Shown in pieces: positions 18,152-28,717 of a stretch of 64,000 nucleotides of DNA (position 1 is its first letter; each line of letters starts with the position of its first letter). A program made the translations under genes and the position numbers. A model generated the notes under the pieces. It was given only the letters and a program-made list of their open reading frames with translations, ran no database searches and was not told the origin of the DNA. Source of the DNA: Dendrosporobacter quercicolus (GTDB lineage: Bacteria > Bacillota > Negativicutes > DSM-1736 > Dendrosporobacteraceae); contig NZ_FNHB01000001.1 in the NCBI RefSeq assembly GCF_900104455.1, positions 558,001-622,000 on the forward strand, read 5' to 3'.

Positions 18152-19353
18152 TACGCTGTTTGGCAATATTGATGAATTTTATCAAGAATGATCCGCGCAA
18201 CCTCATCCTTGGACATTTTGGGCAGATCCTCAATATTGCCATCTTTGTATAACAGTTTGACAATATTCGTATCAGTATTAAATCCGGCGCCAGGCAGTGT
18301 TACATTATTCGCGACAATCATATCCAAATTTTTTCTGACAATTTTTTCACGGGCATTATCAATTAAATTTTGCGTTTCAGCCGCAAAGCCAACCAGTATC
18401 TGCCGCTGCCGTTTTATTTGTCCAAGTTCAGTAAGAATATCAGGATTTTTTTCTAATGTAATGCTAAGTACTTCCCCGGCTTTTTTTATTTTCTGGGGCG
18501 CCACTTCCCGCGGACGGTAATCAGCCACAGCCGCAGCTTTAATGATGATGTCGGCATCCGCGAACCGGGTTAGTACAGCTGTCCGCATTTGTGCGGCGGT
18601 TTCCACTCTGATCACTTCAACCGCCTCTGGCGCTGCCAGCCCGGTTGGGCCTGAAATCAGTGTTACCGCCCCACCGCGTTTAGCCGCATTTCTGGCCAAA
18701 GCATAACCCATTTTGCCGCTGGAACGGTTACCGATGTATCGAACCGGATCGATTGGTTCGATTGTTCCGCCGGCAGTAACCAGTATTTTTTTGCCGGCAA
18801 ACTCCGGCGATGCAGTCAACACGGCAATCGCTTTTTCGGCAATAACGCCCGGTTCCGGCAATCTGCCCGGTCCTTCCACCCCACAGGCCAGCATACCGGT
18901 GGCCGGAGCAATAAACTGATATCCCAGCGCCGTCAGTTCACCGATATTTTTCTGGACAATGGGATTCAGATACATATTGCTGTTCATTGCCGGGGCAAAC
19001 ACAACCGGTGCTTTCGTCGCCATTAACGTTGTTGTCAGCATATCATCGGCAATGCCATTGGCTACTTTTCCGATCATATTGGCCGTAGCCGGGGCCACTA
19101 AAAACAGATCGGCTTTGGCGGCTAACGCAATATGCTCAACATTCCATTTTTTCGGTTCGGCCCACATGTCAACGATCACCGGATTTCCACTCATTTCACG
19201 AAAAGTAACCGGCGTTACGAAATTGGTCGCCGCCCTGGTCATCACTACATACAGGGACGCGCCAAGCTTTCTCAGGCGGCTTACTACTTCCACCGCTTTG
19301 TAAACAGCAATACCGCCGGAAACGCCGATGACAATCGTCTTACCCTTTAACAT
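18148..19353 (-). CDS. coaBC: CoaBC, phosphopantothenoylcysteine synthetase/decarboxylase
   Basis: Bifunctional coenzyme A enzyme of 401 residues. The N-terminal flavin decarboxylase (CoaC, about 1-180) has GVSGGIAVYK, the catalytic His in NVEHIALA and PAMNSNMY; the C-terminal CTP-dependent synthetase (CoaB) begins near 185 with LVTAGGTIEPIDPVRYIGNRSSGKMG. ATG at 19353 has AGGAGG upstream; the extra 41 codons of the open frame upstream are not family-like and overlap rpoZ. It ends the yicC-remA-gmk-rpoZ-coaBC series. Confidence 0.97.
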   Translation of the reverse strand: MLKGKTIVIGVSGGIAVYKAVEVVSRLRKLGASLYVVMTRAATNFVTPVTFREMSGNPVIVDMWAEPKKWNVEHIALAAKADLFLVAPATANMIGKVANGIADDMLTTTLMATKAPVVFAPAMNSNMYLNPIVQKNIGELTALGYQFIAPATGMLACGVEGPGRLPEPGVIAEKAIAVLTASPEFAGKKILVTAGGTIEPIDPVRYIGNRSSGKMGYALARNAAKRGGAVTLISGPTGLAAPEAVEVIRVETAAQMRTAVLTRFADADIIIKAAAVADYRPREVAPQKIKKAGEVLSITLEKNPDILTELGQIKRQRQILVGFAAETQNLIDNAREKIVRKNLDMIVANNVTLPGAGFNTDTNIVKLLYKDGNIEDLPKMSKDEVARIILDKIHQYCQTAY

Positions 19354-19363
19354 GCCAAGCCTC

Positions 19364-19570
19364 CTATTTAATTCCGGCCTTCGTTCTTTCATAAGCAATT
19401 TTTCCCTGGGCAACTTCTTCCAGGGCAACCGTAACCCGTTTGTTGGAACGGCTGTCCACCGTCGCCGCTTCACCATTCATTAGTTCACGGGCCCGCTTGG
19501 CGGCCAAAACCACTAAAGTATATTTACTGTCAACTTTATCTACAAGTACGTCCAATGATGGATGTATCAT
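19364..19570 (-). CDS. rpoZ: RNA polymerase omega subunit
   Basis: 68 residues; helps assemble and stabilise RNA polymerase. Family features: an N-terminal region SLDVLVDKVDSKYTLVVLAAKRARELMNG and the conserved VTVALEEVAQGKI. ATG with AAGGGGG upstream. Position between gmk and coaBC is standard in Firmicutes. Confidence 0.96.
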   Translation of the reverse strand: MIHPSLDVLVDKVDSKYTLVVLAAKRARELMNGEAATVDSRSNKRVTVALEEVAQGKIAYERTKAGIK

Positions 19571-19581
19571 AGCTGTCCCCC

Positions 19582-20202
19582 TTAACCGTTACAGACTGAA
19601 TTGCAAATTTTACTGATCAACTCGCTGCTCCGCGCCACACTACACTTTTCGGCTTCAATAATCGCTTTTATTTTCGCTACCGCCGCAGGCACTTCATCAT
19701 TGACTACCACATAGTTATAGCTATAGACCTGATTCATTTCGGCTGTAGCGCAGCCTAAACGCCGTTCAATGTTTTCGGGTGTATCGGTAGCCCGCTTATA
19801 GATCCGTTTAGCCAATTCCCCCAGGGATGGCGGCACGATATAAATAAAAACGCCCTGCGGAAACTTTTCTTTAATTTTTATAGCTCCTTGCGTATCAATC
19901 TCCAAAACTACATCTTCGCCGTCTGCCAAAATCTGGTCGACATAACGGCGTGGTGTTCCATAATAGTTGCCATAAACCTCGGCCCACTCCAATAACTGAT
20001 CTTCACTTATCATGGTTCGAAACTCTTCTTTAGATGTAAACCAATAGTTAACGCCATTGGCCTCACCAAAGCGCGGTGAACGGGTGGTTGCTGATATGGA
20101 ATAATGCAAGTTGGGATAGCTACGCAGCAGCTCCTGGCAGATTGTTCCCTTCCCGGTACCGGACGGTCCGGACAGAACAATAAGTATTCCTTGCTGCGCC
20201 AT
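19582..20202 (-). CDS. gmk: Guanylate kinase
   Basis: GMP to GDP kinase of 206 residues. P-loop SGPSGTGKGT near the N-terminus, GMP-binding residues in YSISATTRSPRFGE and WAEVYGNYYGTP, and the lid with RRLGCA. Two adjacent ATGs (20205, 20202) are possible; 20202 has AAAGGAG at 8 nt, the better spacing. It begins 31 nt after remA. Confidence 0.97.
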   Translation of the reverse strand: MAQQGILIVLSGPSGTGKGTICQELLRSYPNLHYSISATTRSPRFGEANGVNYWFTSKEEFRTMISEDQLLEWAEVYGNYYGTPRRYVDQILADGEDVVLEIDTQGAIKIKEKFPQGVFIYIVPPSLGELAKRIYKRATDTPENIERRLGCATAEMNQVYSYNYVVVNDEVPAAVAKIKAIIEAEKCSVARSSELISKICNSVCNG

Positions 20203-20233
20203 CATCACTACTCCTTTCACTTCGCTAAATTCA

Positions 20234-20500
20234 TCATTCGGCGGCCTCATCATTGTTTTCTTTGCTTGCCAGGCGGTGAGCGACAGTTTCCGGCTGTACG
20301 GCCGATAATATCACATGATCGCTGTCGGCAATGATCACGGCTCTGGTCCGCCGCCCATAAGTCGCGTCAATCAGCATTCCCCGGTCGCGCGCCTCCTGAA
20401 TAATCCGTTTAATTGGCGCCGATTCAGGGCTGACAATGGAAATAATACGGTTAGCGGAAACGATATTGCCAAAACCAATATTAATAAGCTTAATATCCAT
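20234..20500 (-). CDS. remA: RemA family regulator (DUF370)
   Basis: Small DNA-binding protein of 88 residues of the RemA family, which activates biofilm matrix operons in Bacillus. The N-terminus [20 protein letters not shown] and [12 protein letters not shown] are highly typical. ATG at 20500 has AGGAG 8 nt upstream. The yicC-remA-gmk-rpoZ order is conserved in Firmicutes; what it controls here is not shown. Confidence 0.95.
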   Translation of the reverse strand: MDIKLINIGFGNIVSANRIISIVSPESAPIKRIIQEARDRGMLIDATYGRRTRAVIIADSDHVILSAVQPETVAHRLASKENNDEAAE

Positions 20501-20560
20501 AAAAATCACTCCTATTTTTTGTGTAGCCGGCGATTCCTGAGTTTAATAAAATTCTCTATA

Positions 20561-21445
20561 TTACTCTATGTTTTGGATTTGCTCTCTGACCTTCTCAATT
20601 TCACTTTTAATTTCCACTACAATATTGGCTACAGTAAAATCATTGGCTTTAGAGGCAATGGTATTCGTCTCCCGGTTAATTTCCTGGATGATAAAATCCA
20701 GTTTGCGCCCAACGGCTTCATCAGCGGCTAAAGCCGAACGAAACTGATCTAAATGGCTGCTTAACCGCACCAGTTCTTCCGTAAAATTGCTCCGGTCGGC
20801 AAACAAAGCAGCCTCTTGAAACAGTCTGCTCTCATCCGGTTCAGCGTTGACCGCCGCCAGTAAGTCCTGCAGCCGGGCCAGCAGTTTTTCGCGGTATTCA
20901 ACTAAAACCTGAGGCGCCCGCTCTTCAATCTGCTGAATACAACCGGTCAGCTTATCCAGCCGGGCGCTCAAATCCTGAAAGATGCTGGCCCCTTCAGCCA
21001 AGCGCATGGTCATTAAATGGTCAACGGCAATTTCAATCGCGGCCTCCAGTTTGGGCCACAATTGCGCGGTATCCTCAGCGGCATCTTCGACTCTGACCAC
21101 ATCAGGATACTTGGCCAACTGATGAATATTATCACTTAGCGGAACGGAAAACAATGCGGCCAAATCTCTCAGAGCATTATGGTACGCTATTGCCAATTCT
21201 TTGTCAACCCTTACCATTCGTTTCTTTTGGCTGTATTCCTCCATAGTTATGAAAATATCAATACGGCCACGCAACAATGTATTCGCCACCCGGCGCCTGA
21301 TTTTATCTTCCAGTGAGCCCATATTCTTAGGCATGCGAATAACGATATCGTTATAGCGGTGATTTACAGCTTTAATTTCGACAATGATCCGGTGATCACT
21401 ATCTAAAAATTCACCACGGCCAAAGCCGGTCATGCTTTTTAGCAC
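20561..21445 (-). CDS. yicC: YicC/YloC family endoribonuclease
   Basis: 294 residues, full family length. It begins MLKSMTGFGRGEF and ends EIEKVREQIQNIE, both hallmarks of the YicC family, whose members act as endoribonucleases in RNA turnover. The start is GTG at 21445 with AGGAAGGGG 9 nt upstream; it gives the canonical N-terminus. The upstream gap 21446-21649 is AT-rich and holds no clear promoter or gene. Confidence 0.95.
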   Translation of the reverse strand: MLKSMTGFGRGEFLDSDHRIIVEIKAVNHRYNDIVIRMPKNMGSLEDKIRRRVANTLLRGRIDIFITMEEYSQKKRMVRVDKELAIAYHNALRDLAALFSVPLSDNIHQLAKYPDVVRVEDAAEDTAQLWPKLEAAIEIAVDHLMTMRLAEGASIFQDLSARLDKLTGCIQQIEERAPQVLVEYREKLLARLQDLLAAVNAEPDESRLFQEAALFADRSNFTEELVRLSSHLDQFRSALAADEAVGRKLDFIIQEINRETNTIASKANDFTVANIVVEIKSEIEKVREQIQNIE

Positions 21446-21649
21446 CAGGAAAAGCCCCTTCCTTGCGTATGTTATTATTAACGGTTAATTTTGTAATTAA
21501 TCATATTTTTTAATACTTCTCCTTTTATCAATAAAATCCTGTTGTGCGAAAAAGGATCAAATAAAATAATAATAGGGCTTTGTCCCGGTGTAACCTGCTC
21601 CGCGCCTTGCACGCCGTCTGTCCGCCTTCATGCGGCAAAATATTACCGG

Positions 21650-22246
21650 TTATTTTACTTTAGCCAGGTCAAAATAAAACTTACGTTCCTGTTTATCATT
21701 GGCGGTGACTGAAAGAATGACCGGCTTTGTTAAATCAATATCCTCTTCCGAAAAGTAAAAATAGCTCTGGGCCATATACAGCTTACTCGCCAGCCAGGTG
21801 CATTTTTCGGCTTCCTGCGGAGCGGTAACCTGATAGGCCTTAATTGTTTTTTTATTCTGTTTAAGCACTGCCGTAGCGCCCTTAATGAACGCAGGGTTTT
21901 TACCAAACAGTGTCACGCTAAAGCTTAGTGTCCCGCTGTAATCGGTGATGATCCTCTCACTGTCTGAATGCAAAACCGGTTTGCCGCCGGCTTTCTTTTC
22001 CCGGGCATCTGTCGCCAGCAGCAAAAAAGTAGTATAAAGATACGCCCGCTCGGTTGTTTCATCTAATCTGTCCGCTTTTTCTTCATAAGAAATCCACGGC
22101 TGAAGGAACTCTGCTAACGAGTCCGTAGCATGACCAACGCCATAATCCTGAGCTTGTTTGATGATTTCACTGCTGATTGGCGCAATGGCATAAACCGGGC
22201 CACTGCACAGCAGGAGTAGACTTAACGTCCAGCACAGAATTCGCAC
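21650..22246 (-). CDS. Exported protein of unknown function
   Basis: About 198 residues. The N-terminus is a signal peptide (RILCWTLSLLLLCSGPVYA) with a probable signal peptidase I site after VYA near residue 19; the Cys is not in a proper lipobox. The mature part has a helical first half and a beta-rich second half (FSVTLFGKNPAFIKG, KPVILSVTAND, RKFYFDLAKVK). GTG at 22246 with AGGGGG at 8 nt is preferred to the GTG at 22255. It is not recognised; it stands alone between the dapF terminator and yicC. Confidence 0.7.
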   Translation of the reverse strand: MRILCWTLSLLLLCSGPVYAIAPISSEIIKQAQDYGVGHATDSLAEFLQPWISYEEKADRLDETTERAYLYTTFLLLATDAREKKAGGKPVLHSDSERIITDYSGTLSFSVTLFGKNPAFIKGATAVLKQNKKTIKAYQVTAPQEAEKCTWLASKLYMAQSYFYFSEEDIDLTKPVILSVTANDKQERKFYFDLAKVK

Positions 22247-22310
22247 TAAAGGCACCCCCTAAAAATTCCTACAGAACTATTATTACACAAAAATTATAAA
22301 AATTCCTTTA

Positions 22311-22347
22311 ATCAAAAAACCGGCTCAACAACGAGCCGGTTTTTTTA
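22311..22347 (-). terminator. Bidirectional terminator at the dapF 3' end
   Basis: Nine-pair perfect stem AACCGGCTC / GAGCCGGTT with a 6-nt loop (22318-22341), flanked by T-runs on both strands. The dapF stop codon lies at the loop/stem edge, so the last residues of DapF are coded by the hairpin. Confidence 0.92.
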
Positions 22348-23182
22348 GAAACTCCCCGCGGAATACTTCTGTCGCCGGACCTGACATATAAATGTGATTA
22401 TCCTTGCTGCTCCATTCAACGAACAGCTCACCGCCATCCAGTTCTATCACCGCCTGACGCCCCGCTTTGCTGTTTAACACCGCGGCAGCCAGGGTTGCGC
22501 AGGCGCCGGTGCCACAGGCCAGAGTAATTCCCGCGCCGCGCTCCCATACCCGCATCCGCAGCCTGGCTTGATCTCTGATCTGGACAAACTCAACATTTGT
22601 TTTACGGGGAAACAGCTCATGCGTCTCTATTTTAGGTCCAATAGCGGCCAGGTCCACCAGATCAACATCATCAACAAAGATGACGCAATGCGGATTGCCC
22701 ATGGAAACACAAGTAACAAGAAAGCGTTCATTCTCAACCGTCAAAGGAATATTAACGGCTTGATCCTCCGCAGCCCCAAGCAAAGGGATGTCTTTTCGCT
22801 GGAGCCGCGGCTCACCCATGTCGACTTTGACGGTCTTAAGTTCCCCCTGCTCAAGGACCAGTTCCGGAATGATGAGGCCTGCTTCCGTTTCAATCGTTAT
22901 TCTGGTATTGGCCGTCAAACCGGTTTCGTATACATATCTGGCCACACAGCGGGTAACATTGCCGCACATTTCCGCTTCACTGCCGTCCGAGTTAAAAATA
23001 CGCATTTTAAAATCAGCCGTTGCTGACGGCAGTACCAGCACCAGCCCATCCGCGCCAATCCCCAGGTGACGGTCACACACTTCAATCGCCGCAGCCTGAA
23101 AATCGTCAATTGTTTCCGAGAACCCGTTGACAATGACAAAATCATTCCCCAAGCCGTGCCATTTAGTAAATTTAAACTGCAT
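22325..23182 (-). CDS. dapF: Diaminopimelate epimerase
   Basis: Enzyme of 285 residues that converts LL- to meso-diaminopimelate for lysine and peptidoglycan. N-terminal KWHGLGNDFV, first catalytic Cys in AEMCGNVTRC, second in LACGTGACA. ATG at 23182 has GGAGG 7 nt upstream. It follows the P-type ATPase by 34 nt and probably shares its transcript. Confidence 0.97.
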   Translation of the reverse strand: MQFKFTKWHGLGNDFVIVNGFSETIDDFQAAAIEVCDRHLGIGADGLVLVLPSATADFKMRIFNSDGSEAEMCGNVTRCVARYVYETGLTANTRITIETEAGLIIPELVLEQGELKTVKVDMGEPRLQRKDIPLLGAAEDQAVNIPLTVENERFLVTCVSMGNPHCVIFVDDVDLVDLAAIGPKIETHELFPRKTNVEFVQIRDQARLRMRVWERGAGITLACGTGACATLAAAVLNSKAGRQAVIELDGGELFVEWSSKDNHIYMSGPATEVFRGEFLKKPARC

Positions 23183-23216
23183 CACTATTCCTCCAAGAAA
23201 TCATCTTACCTCTATA

Positions 23217-25964
23217 TTACCTGTTTAGCAGGGCTCGCGCAACGTATCGCCGTAAAAAAACATACTTAAACCCATTGACAATAAATGTCCAGCCCGAAAC
23301 GCCCAGCACCAGCAGCCAATCAGTTAAGCTTAAGGGAACGGTTGCAAACACATTGCTTAAAAACGGGTTATAAATAACCGCAATATGCATCAGGCTTGAA
23401 CAAAGCACCGCGAAAACCAAAAATTTATTTTTAAACAGGCCGGCCTCAAATACGCTGTAAAGCTCAGACCGGCAGTCAAACACATGAAACATCTGTGAAA
23501 AAACCAATGTTGAAAAAGCCATTGTCCGCGCCAGAGCCAAATCTTCTTTCAAGTAATACACCAGGGAAAATACGAAAATCGTACTAAAACCAATTTGCAG
23601 GCCTCTGCCGATAATTTTCCGGCTAAGGCCGCGCGAAAAAACGCTTTCACCGGGATGGCGCGGCGGCCGGTACATAATATGGGGATCATTGTTGTCAACG
23701 CCCAGGGCCATCGCCGGCAACCCGTCCGTCACCAGATTTACCCAAAGTATCTGGACCGGCAGCAGCGGCATGGGCAAGCCGGCCAGCGCTGCAACAAACA
23801 TGGTTAAAACTTCCCCGGTGTTGCAGGCCAGCAGATACCTGATAAATTTGCGAATATTATCGTAAATGCCCCGGCCTTCTTCAACAGCCGCCACAATGGT
23901 GGCAAAATTATCGTCGGCCAGAATCATCGCCGAAGCCTCTTTGGTCACATCTGTTCCGGCGCAGCCCATGGCAATGCCGATATCCGCTTCTTTGACCGCC
24001 GGTGCGTCATTTACGCCATCGCCGGTCATTGCGACAATATGCCCCTGCTTTTTCAGCGCTTTCACTATTCTAAGCTTGTGGGCAGGCGAAACCCTGGCAT
24101 AAACGGTTACCTGATCGACCACTTTGGCCAGTTCTTCATCGCTAAGATTATCCAGTTCCTGCCCGGTCAGGGCCTTGTTTTTATTCTCATCGTACAGCTT
24201 GAGTTCCCGGGCGATGGCAGTTGCGGTATTCCGGTGGTCACCGGTGATCATCACGGTTTTTATACCAGCCTGTTTACATACGGCAATTGCTTGCTTTGCC
24301 TCTGCCCGCGGCGGGTCCATCATCCCGATCAGTCCCAGGAACGCCAGGTTGGCTTCGCTGTTCTCGCTGGGATGGTCAGCTTCGGCTTTGGAAATTCGCC
24401 GGCCGGCCACGGCCAGCACCCGCAAGGACCGGGACGTCATCTCATCATTGGCCTGCGCCAGTTTTGCCAATATTTCGCGACTGATTGGCGTTTCCGTCCG
24501 GCCATTATGATAATATTTGCACAATCCGGCAATCGTATCAGGAGCGCCTTTGGTATATAGCCAATATTCGCTGCCCTGCCGGTAAATGACCGACATCCGG
24601 CGACGGTCCGATTCAAACGGTATTTCGCCAATTCTTAATTTGTTTTTTTCCAGGTTTTCTCTCCAGACATCGGCTTTGGCCGCCGCCACAATTAAGGCTC
24701 CTTCCGTGGGATCGCCTTCAATGCTCCAGGCGCTGTCATTACTCTTGCGCCATAGCCCGGAAATGCTAACCGAATTTCGTTTTAGCACACTATTATTGCA
24801 AAGTGCGGCTATTTCCAGACAATTGACCAGCTGTTTATCGGCGGCAGGCGCTACAACCTGCTGGTTTAACCTGAATTCTCCTTTGATATCATAACCGCTG
24901 CCGGTTAGTTCGTAAGTATTCATCCCGGTAAATATACATTTTACCGTCATTGCATTTTGCGTCAAAGTACCGGTCTTATCCGAACATATTACAGTGGTGC
25001 AGCCCAGTGTTTCCACTGCCGGCAGTTTTCGCACAATGGCATTGCGCTTAATCATCCGCTGAACGCCCAAAGCCAGCGCAACCGTAACAATCGCCGGCAG
25101 CCCTTCAGGAATTGCCGCCACAGCCAGACTAATTCCGGCCATACACATTAAAAACAGCGGTTCGCCTCTGACCACACCGGTTATAACGACAACCAGGCAT
25201 ATAGCCAGACAGCCCCACACCAGCCAGCGCCCCAGATGCTCCAGCCTTTTTTCCAACGGAGTTGCTTCGTCCGCCGACTCCTGGATCATACCGGCGATAA
25301 AGCCGACTTCTGTCGCCATGCCGGTGGCACAGGCTACTGCCCGTCCCCGTCCCCTGGTAACGACGGTGCCGGCGTAAACCATATTCTTCCTGTCGCCCAG
25401 CGGACTATTTTCAAGATAGATTTTATCCGGTGTTTTACGGACCGGCAAGGACTCGCCGGTTAACGCCGCTTCTTCAACTTCGATGCCCTGAGCCGCCACC
25501 AGCCGTCCGTCCGCCGACAGCTTATCGCCGGCTTCCAAAACCATAATGTCGCCCGGCACCAGCTCTTTCGCCGCGATTTGCTGCAACATGCCGTTGCGGA
25601 TCACCCGCACGGTAGGAGCTGCTAATTTCTTTAGCGCCTGCATCGATTTTTCGGCCCGGAATTCCTGAACAAAGCCTAAAATTGCATTGATGATGACAAT
25701 GGCCAATATGGTTATGGCATCAACATATTCACCCAAAAAGGCTGAAATCAGCGTTGCCCCTAATAAAATCAGCACCATAAAATCCTGAAATTGCGCAAAT
25801 AATTGTTTCCACCATGGTGTTTTCGCTTTTTCGGTCATTTCATTAAAGCCGAATTTATTTAACCTGGTTTTCACTTCGTTTGTTGAAAGTCCCTCATCCT
25901 GACTGGTATCCCAAAAACGCAGGGTGTCCTCCGCCGTACGCATATACCACTTATCATTATCCAA
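23217..25964 (-). CDS. Calcium-transporting P-type ATPase (P2A, SERCA-like)
   Basis: Membrane pump of 915 residues with about ten transmembrane helices. Actuator TGES near 169-172, phosphorylation site CSDKTGT with Asp329, hinge [17 protein letters not shown], and transport residues PEGLP (Glu287) in M4 and NTGEV plus NLVTDGLPA in M5/M6, which match the calcium-type site rather than Na/K pumps. Start TTG at 25964 with GAGGTG 7 nt upstream. Exports Ca2+, possibly Mn2+. Divergent from rqcH; dapF follows. Confidence 0.93.
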   Translation of the reverse strand: MDNDKWYMRTAEDTLRFWDTSQDEGLSTNEVKTRLNKFGFNEMTEKAKTPWWKQLFAQFQDFMVLILLGATLISAFLGEYVDAITILAIVIINAILGFVQEFRAEKSMQALKKLAAPTVRVIRNGMLQQIAAKELVPGDIMVLEAGDKLSADGRLVAAQGIEVEEAALTGESLPVRKTPDKIYLENSPLGDRKNMVYAGTVVTRGRGRAVACATGMATEVGFIAGMIQESADEATPLEKRLEHLGRWLVWGCLAICLVVVITGVVRGEPLFLMCMAGISLAVAAIPEGLPAIVTVALALGVQRMIKRNAIVRKLPAVETLGCTTVICSDKTGTLTQNAMTVKCIFTGMNTYELTGSGYDIKGEFRLNQQVVAPAADKQLVNCLEIAALCNNSVLKRNSVSISGLWRKSNDSAWSIEGDPTEGALIVAAAKADVWRENLEKNKLRIGEIPFESDRRRMSVIYRQGSEYWLYTKGAPDTIAGLCKYYHNGRTETPISREILAKLAQANDEMTSRSLRVLAVAGRRISKAEADHPSENSEANLAFLGLIGMMDPPRAEAKQAIAVCKQAGIKTVMITGDHRNTATAIARELKLYDENKNKALTGQELDNLSDEELAKVVDQVTVYARVSPAHKLRIVKALKKQGHIVAMTGDGVNDAPAVKEADIGIAMGCAGTDVTKEASAMILADDNFATIVAAVEEGRGIYDNIRKFIRYLLACNTGEVLTMFVAALAGLPMPLLPVQILWVNLVTDGLPAMALGVDNNDPHIMYRPPRHPGESVFSRGLSRKIIGRGLQIGFSTIFVFSLVYYLKEDLALARTMAFSTLVFSQMFHVFDCRSELYSVFEAGLFKNKFLVFAVLCSSLMHIAVIYNPFLSNVFATVPLSLTDWLLVLGVSGWTFIVNGFKYVFLRRYVARALLNR

Positions 25965-26034
25965 GTTATGCCACCTCGCTAACTGTGTTTCTCCTTATCA
26001 ACTTTATTCTGGTCCAAGGTTAATTAGACCTCGT

Positions 26035-26063
26035 TTGACCGTTCCCAGGCATAATGATATACT
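26035..26063 (+). promoter_or_regulatory. SigA promoter of rqcH
   Basis: TTGACC (26035-26040), 17 nt, TATACT (26058-26063) on the plus strand. Start near 26070, leader about 24 nt with GGAGG before the ATG. No clear minus-strand promoter for the ATPase was seen in 25965-26034. Confidence 0.85.
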
Positions 26064-26093
26064 GATAAAAAATCGCAACCACTGGAGGATACC

Positions 26094-27863
26094 ATGAGCC
26101 TTGACGGTTTTTCAATGTCTCCCCTGGCGCTGGAATTAAACCGGCAGCTGGCCGGGGGAAGAATTGATAAAATATTTCAGCCCAACAAAAACACGATCAT
26201 GATTTGGATTAGACAGCCTGGCGAAACCTTCCGGTTGAATATCACGATAAACGCTGCCCAGCCTTACCTTAATCTAAGCAGCCAGTCGATGGAAAATCCG
26301 GCCGCACCGCCGGTTTTTTGCATGGTACTGCGCAAGCACCTGGAAGATGGGCGCATTGCCGGTATTGCGCAGCATACACTTGACCGCATCATATTTATCA
26401 CCGTTGATACCCGGGGTCCTCAGGGAGCAATCATCAGCAAAACCCTGGTCGTTGAGCTTATGGGCAAGCATAGCAATGTCATCCTGGTGCAAAACGATAC
26501 CATTATTGACGCCATCCGTCGAATTGGCCAGGAAACCAGCCGTGTCCGGCAAGTTTCCCCAGGCCGGCGGTTTTGTTTGCCGCCCGGTCAGAATAAAGTA
26601 AATATCATGCAGCTTTCGTCAGGCGCTTTCGCCGAAAAAGTCAAGGCCTCGCAAACCGGCCAGCTGGCTAAAGCGATTGTCAATACCGGCCAGGGCATTG
26701 GCCCGCTGACTGCCAGGGAGCTGGCCTGGCGGGCCGGACTTCCGGCCGGTATCGCTGTTGAAACCTTGACCCCGGCAGATGTATTATCCCTGGCCGAGGC
26801 GGTTGACAGTATCGTCACGCCCTTACAGCAAGGGCTGATACTTCCTACGGTTGTAACCGGGCCCGACAACCGCCTGCTTGCTATTGCCGCCTTCCGGCTG
26901 GAGCACTTAGCCCAATACAGCAGTACGGAGTTTGCCACCATGAGCGCCGCGCTTGAATTTGCCGGCAAACTGGCGCTAAAGTACACGCCGCCGGAAAAAG
27001 ATGCCCTCACCAAACTGGTGGCAACCGAACTGACCAAACTGGAGAAAAAGCTGACAGCGATCAGCGAGGAATTGGCCGAAGCCGCCAAAGCGGATAAATA
27101 CCGTAAATTAGGCGACATTTTGATGGCGAATTTGTATTCCCGTCCTGGCGATACTTTAGACGAAATCACCCTGAACGACTTATACAGCTCCCAGCCGGAT
27201 CAAACCACGGTCACAATCGTTCTCGATCCTTCGATTTCCTTACTCGAAAACGCCAGGCGCTACTATACAAAATATCATAAGTTAAAACGGGCGCAGACTT
27301 CCCTGGAAGAACAAATCAGCCGAACCAGACAGGAACTGCAGTATTTGGCCAGTGTTGAAATTGCGCTGGAAAACGCTGACCGCTCGGCTGAGGTGGCGGA
27401 TATTCGCAGTGAACTGACTGCCGCCGGCTATATCAGTAAATCCCCCAAACGCCGTTCAGCTATCCGGCCTTCGCGACCGCTGAAACTAACCGCTCCTGAC
27501 GGCACGGAAATACTCATCGGCAAGAACAATTATCAAAATGATGAAATAACCTTTAAACAGGCGCAGCTTGACGACATCTGGCTGCATACCAAGGATTTCC
27601 CCGGCTCTCATGTCATACTGCGGACAGGACGCCAGCATCCGTCTGCTGACACGTTAGCCCTCGGCGCTCAGCTTGCCGCCTATTTCAGCAAAGCCCGCAC
27701 TTCCGCCAACGCGCCTGTGGATTATACCAAACGGCGCAATGTCAAGAAGCCGTCCGGCGCAAAACCGGGCTTTGTTATTTACTCCGCTCAGAAAACATTG
27801 TATGTAACGCCGGATGAGGCATATATTGAACAGTTATTGCAGCAGGAAAAAAGCGGCAATTAG
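26094..27863 (+). CDS. rqcH: RqcH/NFACT family ribosome quality-control factor
   Basis: 589 residues, formerly annotated as fibronectin-binding protein. NFACT-N domain (about 1-260), a helical and coiled-coil middle (about 290-450), and the NFACT-R domain (about 455-570) with DDIWLHTKDFPGSHVIL and DYTKRRNVKKPSGAKPGFV. Bacterial RqcH binds split 50S subunits and adds poly-alanine tails to stalled chains. Promoter and GGAGG are clear. It is the only plus-strand gene in the window. Its stop codon sits in a small GCGGC/GCCGC hairpin without a T-run. Confidence 0.95.
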   Translation: MSLDGFSMSPLALELNRQLAGGRIDKIFQPNKNTIMIWIRQPGETFRLNITINAAQPYLNLSSQSMENPAAPPVFCMVLRKHLEDGRIAGIAQHTLDRIIFITVDTRGPQGAIISKTLVVELMGKHSNVILVQNDTIIDAIRRIGQETSRVRQVSPGRRFCLPPGQNKVNIMQLSSGAFAEKVKASQTGQLAKAIVNTGQGIGPLTARELAWRAGLPAGIAVETLTPADVLSLAEAVDSIVTPLQQGLILPTVVTGPDNRLLAIAAFRLEHLAQYSSTEFATMSAALEFAGKLALKYTPPEKDALTKLVATELTKLEKKLTAISEELAEAAKADKYRKLGDILMANLYSRPGDTLDEITLNDLYSSQPDQTTVTIVLDPSISLLENARRYYTKYHKLKRAQTSLEEQISRTRQELQYLASVEIALENADRSAEVADIRSELTAAGYISKSPKRRSAIRPSRPLKLTAPDGTEILIGKNNYQNDEITFKQAQLDDIWLHTKDFPGSHVILRTGRQHPSADTLALGAQLAAYFSKARTSANAPVDYTKRRNVKKPSGAKPGFVIYSAQKTLYVTPDEAYIEQLLQQEKSGN

Positions 27864-27867
27864 CCGC
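27853..27867 (+). other. Hairpin over the rqcH stop codon
   Basis: GCGGC-AATTA-GCCGC with the TAG stop at the loop edge; AAAGAG follows, so it is not a classic intrinsic terminator. The remainder of 27868-28023 is GC-rich and shows no gene. Confidence 0.5.
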
Positions 27868-28023
27868 AAAGAGCTGAAAACAGAAGCGGTGACGATCACG
27901 CCTGCATTGCTTGAATCGCCGGGGACCGGAGCGGGCGGTCTGCCGTCCGGCGTCCGGCGCAGGCTGGCGTAACGGCCGGGAATTTCTTGACCGGTTGCAT
28001 ATTTACAATCATGGGTATACTAT

Positions 28024-28059
28024 AAGAAAAGGACTGACGTGTTGGTAGCACGCCAGCCC
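28024..28059 (-). terminator. Second terminator behind pyrR
   Basis: Stem GGGCTGGCGTG / CACGTCAGTCC (11 pairs with two G-U) at 28031-28059 with TTTTCTT after it on the minus strand. Confidence 0.75.
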
Positions 28060-28118
28060 GACAGGCTGTTACGTTAATTATAGCATATTCTTCCCCAAAA
28101 GAGCCCTTTTGTCAACAG

Positions 28119-28707
<589 letters not shown>

Positions 28708-28717
28708 TCACCCCTAT

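Noticed and set aside
21446..21560. Tiny frame ATG..CGT TAA (8 codons) in the yicC leader
   Set aside because: The GGAG site is 14 nt away and no stem-loop pattern of a leader peptide is seen.
27900..28080. Possible PyrR-binding attenuator near pyrR
   Set aside because: The structures lie downstream of pyrR and read as minus-strand terminators; no pyr gene follows.
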